Positions 31,404 to 41,164 of a stretch of 64,000 nt of DNA are shown here, one piece after another. Made by a program: the position numbers and the translations under genes. Origin of the DNA: an uncultured Clostridia bacterium (GTDB lineage Bacteria; Bacillota; Clostridia; Oscillospirales; Acutalibacteraceae). Below the pieces are notes generated by a model. The model saw only the letters and a program-made list of their open reading frames with translations. It did not search any database and was not told the DNA's origin. Every line of letters starts with the position of its first letter. The stretch's first letter is position 1. The DNA is taken from positions 1-64,000 of the forward strand of contig CANPWP010000008.1 of assembly GCA_947584595.1 (NCBI GenBank), read 5' to 3'.

Positions 31404-32498
31404 ATGCTCAAAAGAATTTTTACTATATTTATTTGTGTAACGATAATCAGTTTGAGTTTTATTACAGCTTACAGCGTAGAAAACTTAATTACAGATAAAC
31501 CGGGTATTTCTGCTGAAAGTGCTGTGCTTTACTGTGTAAATGACGGTAATGTGTATTTTTCAAAGAATGAAAATAAGCAAATGAAAAATGCAAGTACCAC
31601 AAAAATAATGACGGCACTTTTAGCTTATGAAGAAGCCGAAAAAGAAAATAAAAATGTTAAGTTTACTAAAGAGATGATAGCTGAAGGAAGCTCAATGTAT
31701 CTTGAAGTGGGAAATGTTGTTTCTTTAAAAGATTTGGCTTCGGGAATGATGGCTTGTTCGGGCAACGATGCAGCTAATGCTATTGCCTTGACTTTATCAG
31801 ATTCCTTTGAAGGATTTGCAGAAAAAATGAATTTAAAAGCAAAACAGCTCGGAATGAAAAACACAAATTTTGTTACACCAAGCGGACTTGATGATGAAAA
31901 TCATTACTCAACTGCCTATGACTTAGCATTGTTGATGGCTTTTGCATTAGAAAATCCGGATTTTGCCGAAAGCACTGCTCAAAAGTCCGTTAAGGTTGAT
32001 TTTGTCAGTCCCGAAGATAAAAGCACTACTTATAGAAATCATAACAGGCTTTTGTCGTTATATGAGTATTGTATCGGAGGAAAAACAGGATATACAATGG
32101 CGGCAGGCAGATGTCTTGTATCTGCGGCTGAGAAAAACGGTTTGCGTTTTGTTTGTGTGACACTTAACGATAAAAACGACTGGAAAGACCATCAAAGTCT
32201 TTATGAATACGGATTTGCAAATTATTCTCTGTATTCTTGTGATGATACTTCTTATTATTTAGAAGTTCCCGTTGTTGGCGGAAACCAAGATACCGTAACT
32301 GTAGGAAGCGACAGAAAATACGGTATTGTATTAACAAAAGATAAGGTTGAAAAAGTAAAAAGAACAGTATATATGGATAACTTTTTGTATGCTCCCGTAA
32401 AGGACGGAGACTATGTAGGAAAGGTTATTTATACCTTAGACAATGAAAAAATTGCAGAAACGCCCCTTGTGGCGATGACATACAGTAATCTGAAATAA
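31404..32498 (+). CDS. D-alanyl-D-alanine carboxypeptidase (penicillin-binding protein 5/DacF type)
   Basis: SxxK (ASTTKIMTALLA), SGN (CSGNDAAN), KTG (GGKTGYT). Confidence 0.95.
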   Translation: MLKRIFTIFICVTIISLSFITAYSVENLITDKPGISAESAVLYCVNDGNVYFSKNENKQMKNASTTKIMTALLAYEEAEKENKNVKFTKEMIAEGSSMYLEVGNVVSLKDLASGMMACSGNDAANAIALTLSDSFEGFAEKMNLKAKQLGMKNTNFVTPSGLDDENHYSTAYDLALLMAFALENPDFAESTAQKSVKVDFVSPEDKSTTYRNHNRLLSLYEYCIGGKTGYTMAAGRCLVSAAEKNGLRFVCVTLNDKNDWKDHQSLYEYGFANYSLYSCDDTSYYLEVPVVGGNQDTVTVGSDRKYGIVLTKDKVEKVKRTVYMDNFLYAPVKDGDYVGKVIYTLDNEKIAETPLVAMTYSNLK

Positions 32499-32509
32499 AG
32501 GAAAATTTT

Positions 32510-33265
32510 ATGGCAAAAGAAGAATTAATAAGACTTCAAAAGGTGCTGGCTGAATGCGGCGTAGCATCAAGAAGAAAATCAGAGGAACTTATTGAAAGAG
32601 GTGCAGTTAAGGTAAACGGCAGGGTTGCACATATCGGAGATAAGGTTGATCCTAAAAAAGATAAAATAACAGTACACAATAAAAAAATTACATACGCTTC
32701 AAAGCCCAAATATCGGTATATTATGCTTAATAAACCCAGAGGTTTTGTAACTACAATGAGTGATGAACATGGCAGGAAATGCGTTGCAGATTTAATTAAA
32801 GATGTGAATGTTAGGGTTTATCCTGTTGGCAGACTTGATAAGGATTCCGAGGGAATGCTGATATTAACAAATGACGGAGCATTTGCAAATACGGTTATGC
32901 ATCCTAAAAAAAGTATTTATAAGGTTTATAGGGTTACGGTAAGACCATCAATTGATGAAGAACAGATTATTGCAATGGAAACAGGAATTGAGATTGACGG
33001 TAAAAAAACCGCTCCTGCACAGGTCAGGGTGATTACAAGACAAGAGGGAAGAGTTGTTCTTGAAATTGTGCTTCACGAAGGCAGAAACAGAGAAATCCGT
33101 AAAATGTGTGAAAAATTGGGGTTAGAGGTTGCAAGACTTAAAAGAACTGCAATCGGTCAGGTTAAAATGGGTATGCTTAAACAAGGCGACTGGAGAGATT
33201 TAACGTCGGAAGAAGTTAAAAAGCTGTCGGCAAATCCAAATCCGCCTAAAAATCAAAATTATTAA
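32510..33265 (+). CDS. rluB: rRNA large-subunit pseudouridine synthase B family
   Basis: S4 domain, YPVGRLDKDSEGMLILTNDG, EGRNREIRKMCEKLG. Confidence 0.94.
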   Translation: MAKEELIRLQKVLAECGVASRRKSEELIERGAVKVNGRVAHIGDKVDPKKDKITVHNKKITYASKPKYRYIMLNKPRGFVTTMSDEHGRKCVADLIKDVNVRVYPVGRLDKDSEGMLILTNDGAFANTVMHPKKSIYKVYRVTVRPSIDEEQIIAMETGIEIDGKKTAPAQVRVITRQEGRVVLEIVLHEGRNREIRKMCEKLGLEVARLKRTAIGQVKMGMLKQGDWRDLTSEEVKKLSANPNPPKNQNY

Positions 33266-33371
33266 TTTTTTACAAAAATAATATTCCATATCGGAAAAAA
33301 GAATTTTTATACAAATTTATAGTAGATAAAACAATTTGACAATAATTTAACAATAATCCAAAAAGAATTAT

Positions 33372-33408
33372 AAAAAGTGTGCAAAATAATTTTTATGCAC
33401 ACTTTTTT
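33372..33408 (+). terminator. Intrinsic terminator
   Basis: AAAAAGTGTGC...GCACACTTTTTT. Confidence 0.75.
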
Positions 33409-33509
33409 CTTGTACTTTTACAAATCTTATAATATAATGTATTTGTGGTAAATTGGTATGTAGCGCAGAATTTGCTGCATAATTTTCATATAATATGGAG
33501 GAATGTAAA

Positions 33510-34820
33510 ATGAGTATTGAAAAAATTACTCAGGCTAAAGCTCAAATTGAGGCTTCTGCCGGTTATAAAACTCTTTTATCATTTTTTGATGAAGACAGCT
33601 TTTGTGAAATTGATACTTTTGCAAAATCAGACGATACCTTTGCAGAAGTTGTAGCAGGCTTCGGTACAGTTGAAGGTATGCCCGTATATGCTTTTGCACA
33701 GAATGGTGATATGTGCGGCGGTGCAATGAGTAAAGCACAGGCCGCAAAGCTTAAAAAGCTATATGACCTTGCATTAAAAACAGGTGCTCCTGTTTTCGGT
33801 TTCTACAACAGCAAGGGCGGAAGACTTTCTCAGGGAAACGCACTCCTTTCTGCTTACGGTCAGATTCTTAATCAGGCGTCTAACCTTTCAGGCATAGTTC
33901 CTCAGGTTTCTGTTATATTAGGTTCCTGCTTGGGAACAGGCGCATTAAACGCTGTTTCTGCTGATTTTGTAATTATGAGTAAAAAGGCTTCATTGTCTAT
34001 TGATGTGACAGGAGAAAACAGCAGTGCTGAATATTGTGCGTCAAAGGGTATTGCTTCACTTGTTGCAGAAGATGAAGAAGACGCAGTTAAAAAAGCAAAA
34101 GAATTATTATTTTACCTTCCTTCAAATAATCTTAATATGGCTCCGGAGGCCTTTGAAAACGAACCTGATCCGGCAGGAAAATGTATTTGCCAGAAGGTTT
34201 CGGATGCAAATTCAACACTTCCATTGAATTCGGAATTTGGAAAAAATGCGGCTACTGTTCTTGGCAGAATCGGCGGAACGGTAGTAGGCTTTGTAGGTAC
34301 AAAGGGCGTAGCTCTTGATTGTTCTTCAACTTCAAAAATAGCTAAGTTTGTTCGTTTTTGCGACGCCTTTTCAATTCCCGTTATTTCTTTTGTAAACAGT
34401 ACAGGCTTTGAATCAATTAAGTCTGCGGCTAAAGTTTCTTCTGCATATGCAGAAGCTACAACAATAAAAGTTTCTGTTGTAACGGGAACGGCAGTAGGAC
34501 CAGTTTATATTGCAATGGCAGGCACTGGCGCTAATACGGATTTAACTTTTGCATTACCTGATGCAATTATATCGCCTGTAAATATTGAAGCGGCCGCAAT
34601 TATTATGTCTCCTGATAAAATGAATGTTCCTGTATCAGAGCAAAAATCTGCCGCCGAGACTTTCGCAAAAGAAAGCTTAAGCGCATTCTCAGCCGCTGAA
34701 AACGGTTATGTTGAAGATATAGTAACAGAAGATAATTTAAGAGATAAGTTAATTGCATCTCTTGATATGCTCAGCGGTAAGCGTGTTCCTACACTTTCTA
34801 AGAAACATTCAACAATTTAA
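33510..34820 (+). CDS. Carboxyltransferase-domain protein (MmdA / transcarboxylase 12S-like, divergent)
   Basis: Crotonase-fold carboxyltransferase repeats; GARL-type motif SKGGRLSQG, VTGTAVGPVYIAMAG. Confidence 0.85.
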   Translation: MSIEKITQAKAQIEASAGYKTLLSFFDEDSFCEIDTFAKSDDTFAEVVAGFGTVEGMPVYAFAQNGDMCGGAMSKAQAAKLKKLYDLALKTGAPVFGFYNSKGGRLSQGNALLSAYGQILNQASNLSGIVPQVSVILGSCLGTGALNAVSADFVIMSKKASLSIDVTGENSSAEYCASKGIASLVAEDEEDAVKKAKELLFYLPSNNLNMAPEAFENEPDPAGKCICQKVSDANSTLPLNSEFGKNAATVLGRIGGTVVGFVGTKGVALDCSSTSKIAKFVRFCDAFSIPVISFVNSTGFESIKSAAKVSSAYAEATTIKVSVVTGTAVGPVYIAMAGTGANTDLTFALPDAIISPVNIEAAAIIMSPDKMNVPVSEQKSAAETFAKESLSAFSAAENGYVEDIVTEDNLRDKLIASLDMLSGKRVPTLSKKHSTI

Positions 34821-34856
34821 AAGTAAATTATATTTTCTGTAAAGGGGAAATTGAAT

Positions 34857-35222
34857 ATGAAGAATTTAAGAATAACAGTAAACGGTACAGCTTATGATGT
34901 TCAGGTTGAAGAATTGGGCGCAGGCTCAGCTGCTGCTCCTGTTGCAGCAGTTCCCGCCGCCGCACCAAAGGCAGCGCCTGCTCCGACAACTCCTGCCGGC
35001 AGTACGGGTGCAGTTCAGGTAAACGCTCCAATGCCCGGCACAGTCGTTTCAGTTGAAGTAACACAGGGTCAGGCTGTTAAAAAGGGCGATACACTTGTAA
35101 TTCTTGAAGCTATGAAAATGGAAAATGAAATTGCCGCACCACAGGACGGTACAGTTGCTTCTATTAACTGTGCTAAGGGCGAAAGCGTTGATTCAGGTAA
35201 ATTACTTGTTTCATTGAACTAA
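34857..35222 (+). CDS. Biotin carboxyl carrier subunit (transcarboxylase 1.3S / decarboxylase gamma-like)
   Basis: Ala/Pro linker and biotin site [10 protein letters not shown]. Confidence 0.95.
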   Translation: MKNLRITVNGTAYDVQVEELGAGSAAAPVAAVPAAAPKAAPAPTTPAGSTGAVQVNAPMPGTVVSVEVTQGQAVKKGDTLVILEAMKMENEIAAPQDGTVASINCAKGESVDSGKLLVSLN

Positions 35223-35244
35223 TCGTTAGAAAGGGATTCAGATT

Positions 35245-36648
35245 ATGGCAAAACAAATTAAAATAACCGAAACAGCCCTTCGTGATGCGCATCAGTCTTT
35301 AATCGCAACAAGAATGCCGATAGAAGATATGCTTCCGATTTTAGATAAACTCGATAAAGTCGGATATTATTCGCTTGAATGTTGGGGCGGTGCAACATTT
35401 GACAGCTGTTTGCGTTTCTTAAATGAAGATCCTTGGCAGAGACTTCGTACAATAAGGGAAAAATGTCCAAATACAAAATTGCAGATGCTTTTCAGAGGAC
35501 AAAATATGCTTGGATACCGTCATTACAGTGATGATGTTGTTGAGTATTTTGTTCAGAAAAGTATTGCCAACGGTATTGATATTATAAGAATTTTTGATGC
35601 ATTAAATGATATTAAAAATTTAAAGACCGCTATTAAAGCCGCAAAAAAAGAGGGCGGTCACGCACAGGTGGCAATTTCATACACAACAGGACCTGTATTT
35701 ACGGATAAATATTATGTTGATTACGCTAAGAGAATTGCTGACGCAGGAGCTGATTCTATCTGCATTAAGGATATGGCGGCTTTGCTTACTCCAACGGAGA
35801 CATTTAATCTTGTAAAGGCTATTAAATCTGCTGTTAATTTACCTGTTCAGCTTCATACTCACTATACGTCAGGTCTTGCTTCAATGTGTTTGTTAAAGGG
35901 TATTGAAGCAGGTGCCGATATTATTGATACAGCAATTTCACCGCTTGCTCTCGGTACAAGCCATGCTCCTACAGAGTCAATGGTTGCGGCTCTTTCAGGC
36001 ACAAAGTATGACACAGGACTTAAACTTGCTCAGTTTACTGAAATCAGAGATTACTTTATGACTCTTCGTGAAAAATATATTAAATCCGGACTTCTTGACC
36101 CGAAAATGCTTGCTACAGATGCGAATGCATTGATTTATCAGGTACCCGGCGGTATGCTCTCTAATTTGCTTTCACAGCTAAAACAGGCAGGTAAGGCAGA
36201 TAAGCTTGATGAAGTGTTGAGAGAAGTTCCAAAGGTAAGAGAGGATTCAGGTTATCCGCCTCTTGTTACACCTACATCTCAAATAGTCGGTACACAGGCA
36301 GTATTCAATGTAATTACAGGCGAAAGATATAAGATGTGTACACACGAATTTAAAGATTTGGTTGCAGGTAAATACGGTTCAACACCAATGCCTATTGACC
36401 CAGAATTTCAGAAGAAAATTATAGGTGATATGAAACCCGTTACCTGCCGTCCTGCGGATTTACTTGAGCCTGAACTTGAAAAGTTAAAGGCAGATATGCC
36501 GCCGCAGTATTTACAGCAGGAAGAAGACGTACTTTCGCTTGCTATGTTTCCAAAGGTTGCAATGGATTTCTTTAAAAAGAGAAGAAATGCCTCAGCAGGA
36601 ATTAACAGCGAAAATGTAGATTTTGAAAATCAGGTTCACCCTGTATAA
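35245..36648 (+). CDS. Oxaloacetate decarboxylase alpha / pyruvate carboxylase subunit B / transcarboxylase 5S-like
   Basis: ITETALRDAHQSLIATRM, CLRFLNEDPWQRLR, LQMLFRGQN; no C-terminal biotin domain. Confidence 0.94.
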   Translation: MAKQIKITETALRDAHQSLIATRMPIEDMLPILDKLDKVGYYSLECWGGATFDSCLRFLNEDPWQRLRTIREKCPNTKLQMLFRGQNMLGYRHYSDDVVEYFVQKSIANGIDIIRIFDALNDIKNLKTAIKAAKKEGGHAQVAISYTTGPVFTDKYYVDYAKRIADAGADSICIKDMAALLTPTETFNLVKAIKSAVNLPVQLHTHYTSGLASMCLLKGIEAGADIIDTAISPLALGTSHAPTESMVAALSGTKYDTGLKLAQFTEIRDYFMTLREKYIKSGLLDPKMLATDANALIYQVPGGMLSNLLSQLKQAGKADKLDEVLREVPKVREDSGYPPLVTPTSQIVGTQAVFNVITGERYKMCTHEFKDLVAGKYGSTPMPIDPEFQKKIIGDMKPVTCRPADLLEPELEKLKADMPPQYLQQEEDVLSLAMFPKVAMDFFKKRRNASAGINSENVDFENQVHPV

Positions 36649-36650
36649 TT

Positions 36651-36681
36651 AAAAACGCCGTGCTTAAAGCACGGCGTTTTT
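36651..36681. terminator. Intrinsic terminator
   Basis: AAAAACGCCGTGCTTAAAGCACGGCGTTTTT. Confidence 0.9.
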
Positions 36682-36724
36682 GTCGCTTTTTGAAAAAAGC
36701 GACGCAAAAACTTTTACTTTTCAC
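36681..36724 (-). repeat. Short palindromic repeat, copy B
   Basis: Reverse strand GTGAAAAGTAAAAGTTTTTGCGTCGCTTTTTTCAAAAAGCGAC; related to copy A at 10700. Confidence 0.5.
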
Positions 36725-36851
36725 AGCTTAAAGCCTTATTCTCTAAAATAGCTTTTATTGTGGTTTAAGTTTGAGTAACAATATAAAGACCTTTTGACAA
36801 AAGAACAGTAAAAACTTTTTATTTTAACATCTTTCTTTGAATAATCATTAT

Positions 36852-38027
36852 TTACATTTTAATTATCTTACTATAAAAATCTTTATTACAACTTGAAATT
36901 GTGTTTTGCGCTAAAGCAAATATATCGCTTGCAAGCAAATCTTTTTCAAATATTTTTTGTTCGTTACAATTTAATATATTTTTATATTGTGATACTTTCG
37001 ATATAATAGGCAATATATTTTTCTTTACGGCATTTGATAAAATGGTTTCACCGTTTTTATTAAATCCTAAAACTCTAATATAGGAAACATTGGTTTTTTG
37101 CATATCTTTACTAATTGATAATAAGGAATAAATAAGTATTCTCCTTATTCTTGCTTCTGTATATCTTTTTGTTTTTATTTCTTTTGTTATTTCTTTAATA
37201 GAATTATAATTTTGAACAGCATAAAAAATTCTGTTTTCCAATCCCTCTGTAACATCGGGAAGAGTGATAAAATCCACCTTAGTCATAGTTCTTAATTTAT
37301 AAAGCAATGGCAATTCAAGTTTTTTAATGGAAGCAGTATTTAAAAAATCGTTTTTATCAGTATTTTCAGGAATAAATTTATAATATTCATCATTGTTATT
37401 TAATATTAATTCTCTAATGGCAGACGCACTTGCAAAAATATTTTCTGTTATTTCGCTGTCGTGTTTTACAGCCTTTCTTTTAACAGCATAGGGGAGAATT
37501 GAAGTGCTATTGATTGATTTTAAATATTCAATTGCAAGAATATTATTTGGACCTTTCAGTATTTCTTTAGCTTTACTGCTGTTATCTGTTAGTTTTAATA
37601 TTGTATCGTTTAATGCTTGAGGATAGCTTTTTCCTGATAATAATTGTTGTTTAAGCTCTCGTTTGAAATTATCGCTTTGTTCTGAGTTTGCTATTTCATT
37701 TAAATCATCAATATTATTTTCAGCTCCGAATGCAAGTATATCACAACATAAGGCTTCAGCAATCCTTACACCTGATTTAGCAAATATTTCAGCACTTGAT
37801 ACAGCATAAACAGCAGGAAGTTCAATCACTAAATCAAATCCGTTTAAAAGCGCCTGTTTTGCTCTTATAAATTTATCGATAACTGCAACATCACCACGCT
37901 GAACAAAATTACCGCTCATAATTGCAACTAAATTGCAGTCAGTATATGTCTCTCTAATTTTATCTGCAAGATATTTATGTCCGTTATGAAATGGATTAAA
38001 CTCACAAATAACGCCCACTGTTTTCAA
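36852..38027 (-). CDS. tmcAL: Nucleotidyltransferase, YlbM/TmcAL family (tRNA(Met) cytidine acetate ligase)
   Basis: GVICEFNPFHNGHKYL, AIMSGNFVQRGDVAVIDKFIRA. Confidence 0.93.
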   Translation of the reverse strand: MKTVGVICEFNPFHNGHKYLADKIRETYTDCNLVAIMSGNFVQRGDVAVIDKFIRAKQALLNGFDLVIELPAVYAVSSAEIFAKSGVRIAEALCCDILAFGAENNIDDLNEIANSEQSDNFKRELKQQLLSGKSYPQALNDTILKLTDNSSKAKEILKGPNNILAIEYLKSINSTSILPYAVKRKAVKHDSEITENIFASASAIRELILNNNDEYYKFIPENTDKNDFLNTASIKKLELPLLYKLRTMTKVDFITLPDVTEGLENRIFYAVQNYNSIKEITKEIKTKRYTEARIRRILIYSLLSISKDMQKTNVSYIRVLGFNKNGETILSNAVKKNILPIISKVSQYKNILNCNEQKIFEKDLLASDIFALAQNTISSCNKDFYSKIIKM

Positions 38028-38127
38028 TTTAGCATCACCTTAAAAAAATACTTGAAAATACATTGATTTTGTTTTATTATATTATATGGTATTTATTGTA
38101 TCTAATCAAGAACAGGAGGCAAAAAAT

Positions 38128-39336
38128 ATGAAAATACTTGTAATAAATGCAGGAAGTTCATCATTGAAATTTCAATTGATTGATATGGACAATGAAAAAG
38201 TTTTGGCCAAAGGAAATTGTGAAAGAATAGGAACCGACGGTTCTTTAATAGGATATAAGACCTTTGACGGAAGAAATAAAAAAGAAAATGTACCAATGCC
38301 CGACCATAAGTCAGCATTTATGGAGGTTAAAAATTCCCTGTTGGATTCAAAAACAGGCGTTATAAAAGATCTTTCAGAAGTATCAGCAATCGGACACAGA
38401 GTTGTTCAGGGCGGTTCAATTTTCAAAGAATCAGTACTTGTTGATAATGATGTAATTAATAAAATTGAAAATTTAAGTTCACTTGCTCCACTGCATAACC
38501 CTGCTCATGTACAGGCTATGCGTGCCTGTGTTGATGTGTTTGGAGATAAATTACCTCAGGTTGCAGTATTTGATACGTCTTTCCATTCAACAATGCCGCA
38601 AAAAGCTTATATGTATGCAGTGCCGTATGAGTATTATGAAAAGTATCAGGTAAGGCGTTATGGTTTCCACGGCACTTCTCACAGATATGTAAGCGGAGAA
38701 ATGGCAAAGATTATGGGTAAAAACTTAGAAGAATTAAAACTCATCACTTGTCATATCGGCAACGGCTCTTCAATTACGGCTGTTAAAAACGGAAAATGTG
38801 TTGATACAACAATGGGATTAACTCCTCTTGACGGCTTTATGATGGGTACTCGTTCAGGTTCACTTGACCCGTCTGTTGTAACATTTATTGCGGAAAAAGA
38901 GCATCTTTCTGTTGATGAAATGACCAATCTTTTAAATAAAAAATCAGGACTTTTAGGTATTTCAGGTATTTCAAGTGACGACAGAGATGTATCAGAAGCA
39001 GAGGAGCACGGAAATAAAAGAGCACATCTTGCTCATGAAATGCTTTATTATCAAATTGCAAAGAGTATAGCATCATTCTATGTGCCTTTAGGAGGTTGTG
39101 ACGGTATTGTATTTACGGCAGGCTTGGGTGAAAATCAACCTCAGTTAAGACAACAGGTTTGTGAATATTTATCTTGCTTCGGCGTTAAAATAGACCCCGA
39201 AGCTAACAAAAAAGCCTATAAAGGTGTTTCAGGCAAAATTTCTTCAGATGATTCTTCAGTAAGAGTTGAAGTAATAGCAACTAATGAAGAACTTGTTATT
39301 GCAAGAGATACTAAAGCAATAGTTGAAAAGACTTAA
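38128..39336 (+). CDS. ackA: Acetate kinase
   Basis: MKILVINAGSSSLKFQL, RRYGFHGTSHRYV. Confidence 0.98.
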   Translation: MKILVINAGSSSLKFQLIDMDNEKVLAKGNCERIGTDGSLIGYKTFDGRNKKENVPMPDHKSAFMEVKNSLLDSKTGVIKDLSEVSAIGHRVVQGGSIFKESVLVDNDVINKIENLSSLAPLHNPAHVQAMRACVDVFGDKLPQVAVFDTSFHSTMPQKAYMYAVPYEYYEKYQVRRYGFHGTSHRYVSGEMAKIMGKNLEELKLITCHIGNGSSITAVKNGKCVDTTMGLTPLDGFMMGTRSGSLDPSVVTFIAEKEHLSVDEMTNLLNKKSGLLGISGISSDDRDVSEAEEHGNKRAHLAHEMLYYQIAKSIASFYVPLGGCDGIVFTAGLGENQPQLRQQVCEYLSCFGVKIDPEANKKAYKGVSGKISSDDSSVRVEVIATNEELVIARDTKAIVEKT

Positions 39337-39354
39337 ATTCTTATTTTAAAATTT

Positions 39355-39387
39355 ATGCGGGAGATACCTTAATGGTATTTCCCGCAT
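39355..39387 (+). terminator. Intrinsic terminator after ackA
   Basis: ATGCGGGAgATACC-ttaat-GGTATtTCCCGCAT. Confidence 0.8.
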
Positions 39388-39405
39388 TATTTTGCAGGTG
39401 GTTTT

Positions 39406-40152
39406 TTGAAAAAAATTATAAGATTAAATAATTCTGATACAGAAAAATCTCCGATTTTGGAATGTGAAAAAACATGGGTGTTTGCTGTATTAATGTTTGT
39501 TGCCGGTTTTTACGGAGCATATACATATTCTATCCGAGGAGGAGTTTTCTGTAATGCACAGACAGCCAATTTTATATTTATGGCTATAAAGTTAGCAAAA
39601 GGAGAATGGCTTGGCGGATTTTATTATTTTATACCAATGTTTTCTTATTTAGTGGGAACAATTGTATCCGAAAGCATACCTTCAACAATTAAAAAATCAG
39701 GATTTATTCGCTGGGATACTCTTTTGGTACTTATTGAAATTATAATAGTAGTATTTATAGGTTTTTTACCTGAAACTGCACCGTTTCAAATTTCTCAGAT
39801 TGCAATTAATTTTATCTGTTCAATGCAGTATAATACTTTCAGGCAGTCAGACGGAATACCTATGGCTACAACTTTTTGTACAAATCATGTTCGGCAAACA
39901 GGTGTTTCAATAGTAAAAATCGTAAAACGAAAAGGTGATATGAGCGAAAATATAAAAAGATTTGTAAGTCATATACTTATGTTATTTGTTTTTGTCTGCG
40001 GAGGTATAGTTTCTGCATCATTTTGCAATATAATTATGGGAAAAGCAATATGGATAGCTTTAATTCCATTAATAATAGTTTTTATGAGGCTTCTTTATGT
40101 TGATATAAAGAATGAAAATAACAGCCTATCAATAACACCGAAGGGTCACTAA
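39406..40152 (+). CDS. YoaK/DUF1275 family membrane protein
   Basis: GFYGAYTYSIRGGVFCNAQTANFIFMAIKLA. Confidence 0.88.
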   Translation: MKKIIRLNNSDTEKSPILECEKTWVFAVLMFVAGFYGAYTYSIRGGVFCNAQTANFIFMAIKLAKGEWLGGFYYFIPMFSYLVGTIVSESIPSTIKKSGFIRWDTLLVLIEIIIVVFIGFLPETAPFQISQIAINFICSMQYNTFRQSDGIPMATTFCTNHVRQTGVSIVKIVKRKGDMSENIKRFVSHILMLFVFVCGGIVSASFCNIIMGKAIWIALIPLIIVFMRLLYVDIKNENNSLSITPKGH

Positions 40153-40165
40153 TAAAATACTAAAA

Positions 40166-40193
40166 AAGGGGAAACACCTTGATGTTTCCCCTT
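40166..40193. terminator. Bidirectional terminator
   Basis: AAGGGGAAACAccttgaTGTTTCCCCTT. Confidence 0.85.
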
Positions 40194-40209
40194 AAACTTT
40201 ATAAAAATT

Positions 40210-40440
40210 TTAACTTGCAGAACGATGAACTGTACGCTCGTCAGAAGTTTCGGTGTTATCTCTGAACAAAATTGAAATACACCAAATTGCTGCAAGGCCA
40301 ACTAAGACAAATATAATTCTGCTTAAGACTGCGCCCATGCCGCCAAAGAGCCATGATACAGCATCAAACTGAAATACTCCTATAGAGCCCCAGTTTAATC
40401 CGCCGATAATTAAAATTGTCAACGCTATTTTATCAAGCAT
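40210..40440 (-). CDS. DUF378 family membrane protein (YuzA-like)
   Basis: MLDKIALTILIIGGLNWGSIGVF; SD AGGAGGG upstream of ATG 40440. Confidence 0.88.
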   Translation of the reverse strand: MLDKIALTILIIGGLNWGSIGVFQFDAVSWLFGGMGAVLSRIIFVLVGLAAIWCISILFRDNTETSDERTVHRSAS

Positions 40441-40500
40441 ATTAACCCTCCTTAAGATTAACTCGATAATAGTGTTAACAAACATAATAAAATTATTCAA

Positions 40501-40875
40501 TTAAAAAATAAAACTGAAAATTAAAAAAGCAATTCCAAAGCCAAATACTATGTATGAAATAATTCTGACATATTTTACAGATTTTTCTATTTTAAATTTT
40601 GAAATCATATTCTCGGTAGGAAAGGGAAGAAAAAATAAAAGAATCGCCAAAATAAAGGATGCAGAAACCACAATAAAAGTACCTAAAATTTTCAAAAAAG
40701 CAAACATGAAAATTCCGATACCCACACCCAATACGCATACAGTACACAGGACTGAAAAAAGTTTTGTATATTTTTCCTCAGTTTCATAAAATTTATTAGC
40801 TTTGCTTTGACATTCATCAGAACAATATTGCTCGAAATATGTAATTTTTTTTCCGCAGTAATCACACTTTTTCAT
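40501..40875 (-). CDS. Zinc-ribbon-headed small membrane protein, uncharacterised
   Basis: CDYCGK...YCSDEC N-terminus and three hydrophobic segments. Confidence 0.7.
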   Translation of the reverse strand: MKKCDYCGKKITYFEQYCSDECQSKANKFYETEEKYTKLFSVLCTVCVLGVGIGIFMFAFLKILGTFIVVSASFILAILLFFLPFPTENMISKFKIEKSVKYVRIISYIVFGFGIAFLIFSFIF

Positions 40876-41125
40876 AATAATCTCCCTATTTGCAACTTGT
40901 TATATGTTATCATAATAAAAATTAAGTGTCAATAAACAGTGTTTTAAAATGTTTGTATGTTGATACTTAAAATGTTTAATAATTTTATACTTAGAAACTT
41001 TTTATAAGATAATAATTTATCAAAAATTTTTATTTAAAAATAGTATACACTGTAATTTAAAATTTACGATATAAAATTTTTAATTTTTTTAAAGTAAAAA
41101 AATTAAAGTAAAAATTACATAAAAG

Positions 41126-41152
41126 TGCCGTGACGTAAAACACATCACGGCA
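41126..41152 (-). terminator. Terminator-like hairpin after kinase gene
   Basis: TGCCGTGA...TCACGGCA. Confidence 0.65.
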
Positions 41153-41164
41153 TTATTTTTTACT

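Noticed and set aside
34828-35064. 78-aa Leu/Gln/Arg-rich minus-strand ORF over the biotin carrier
   Set aside because: Composition is the antisense of the Ala/Pro linker codons; spurious
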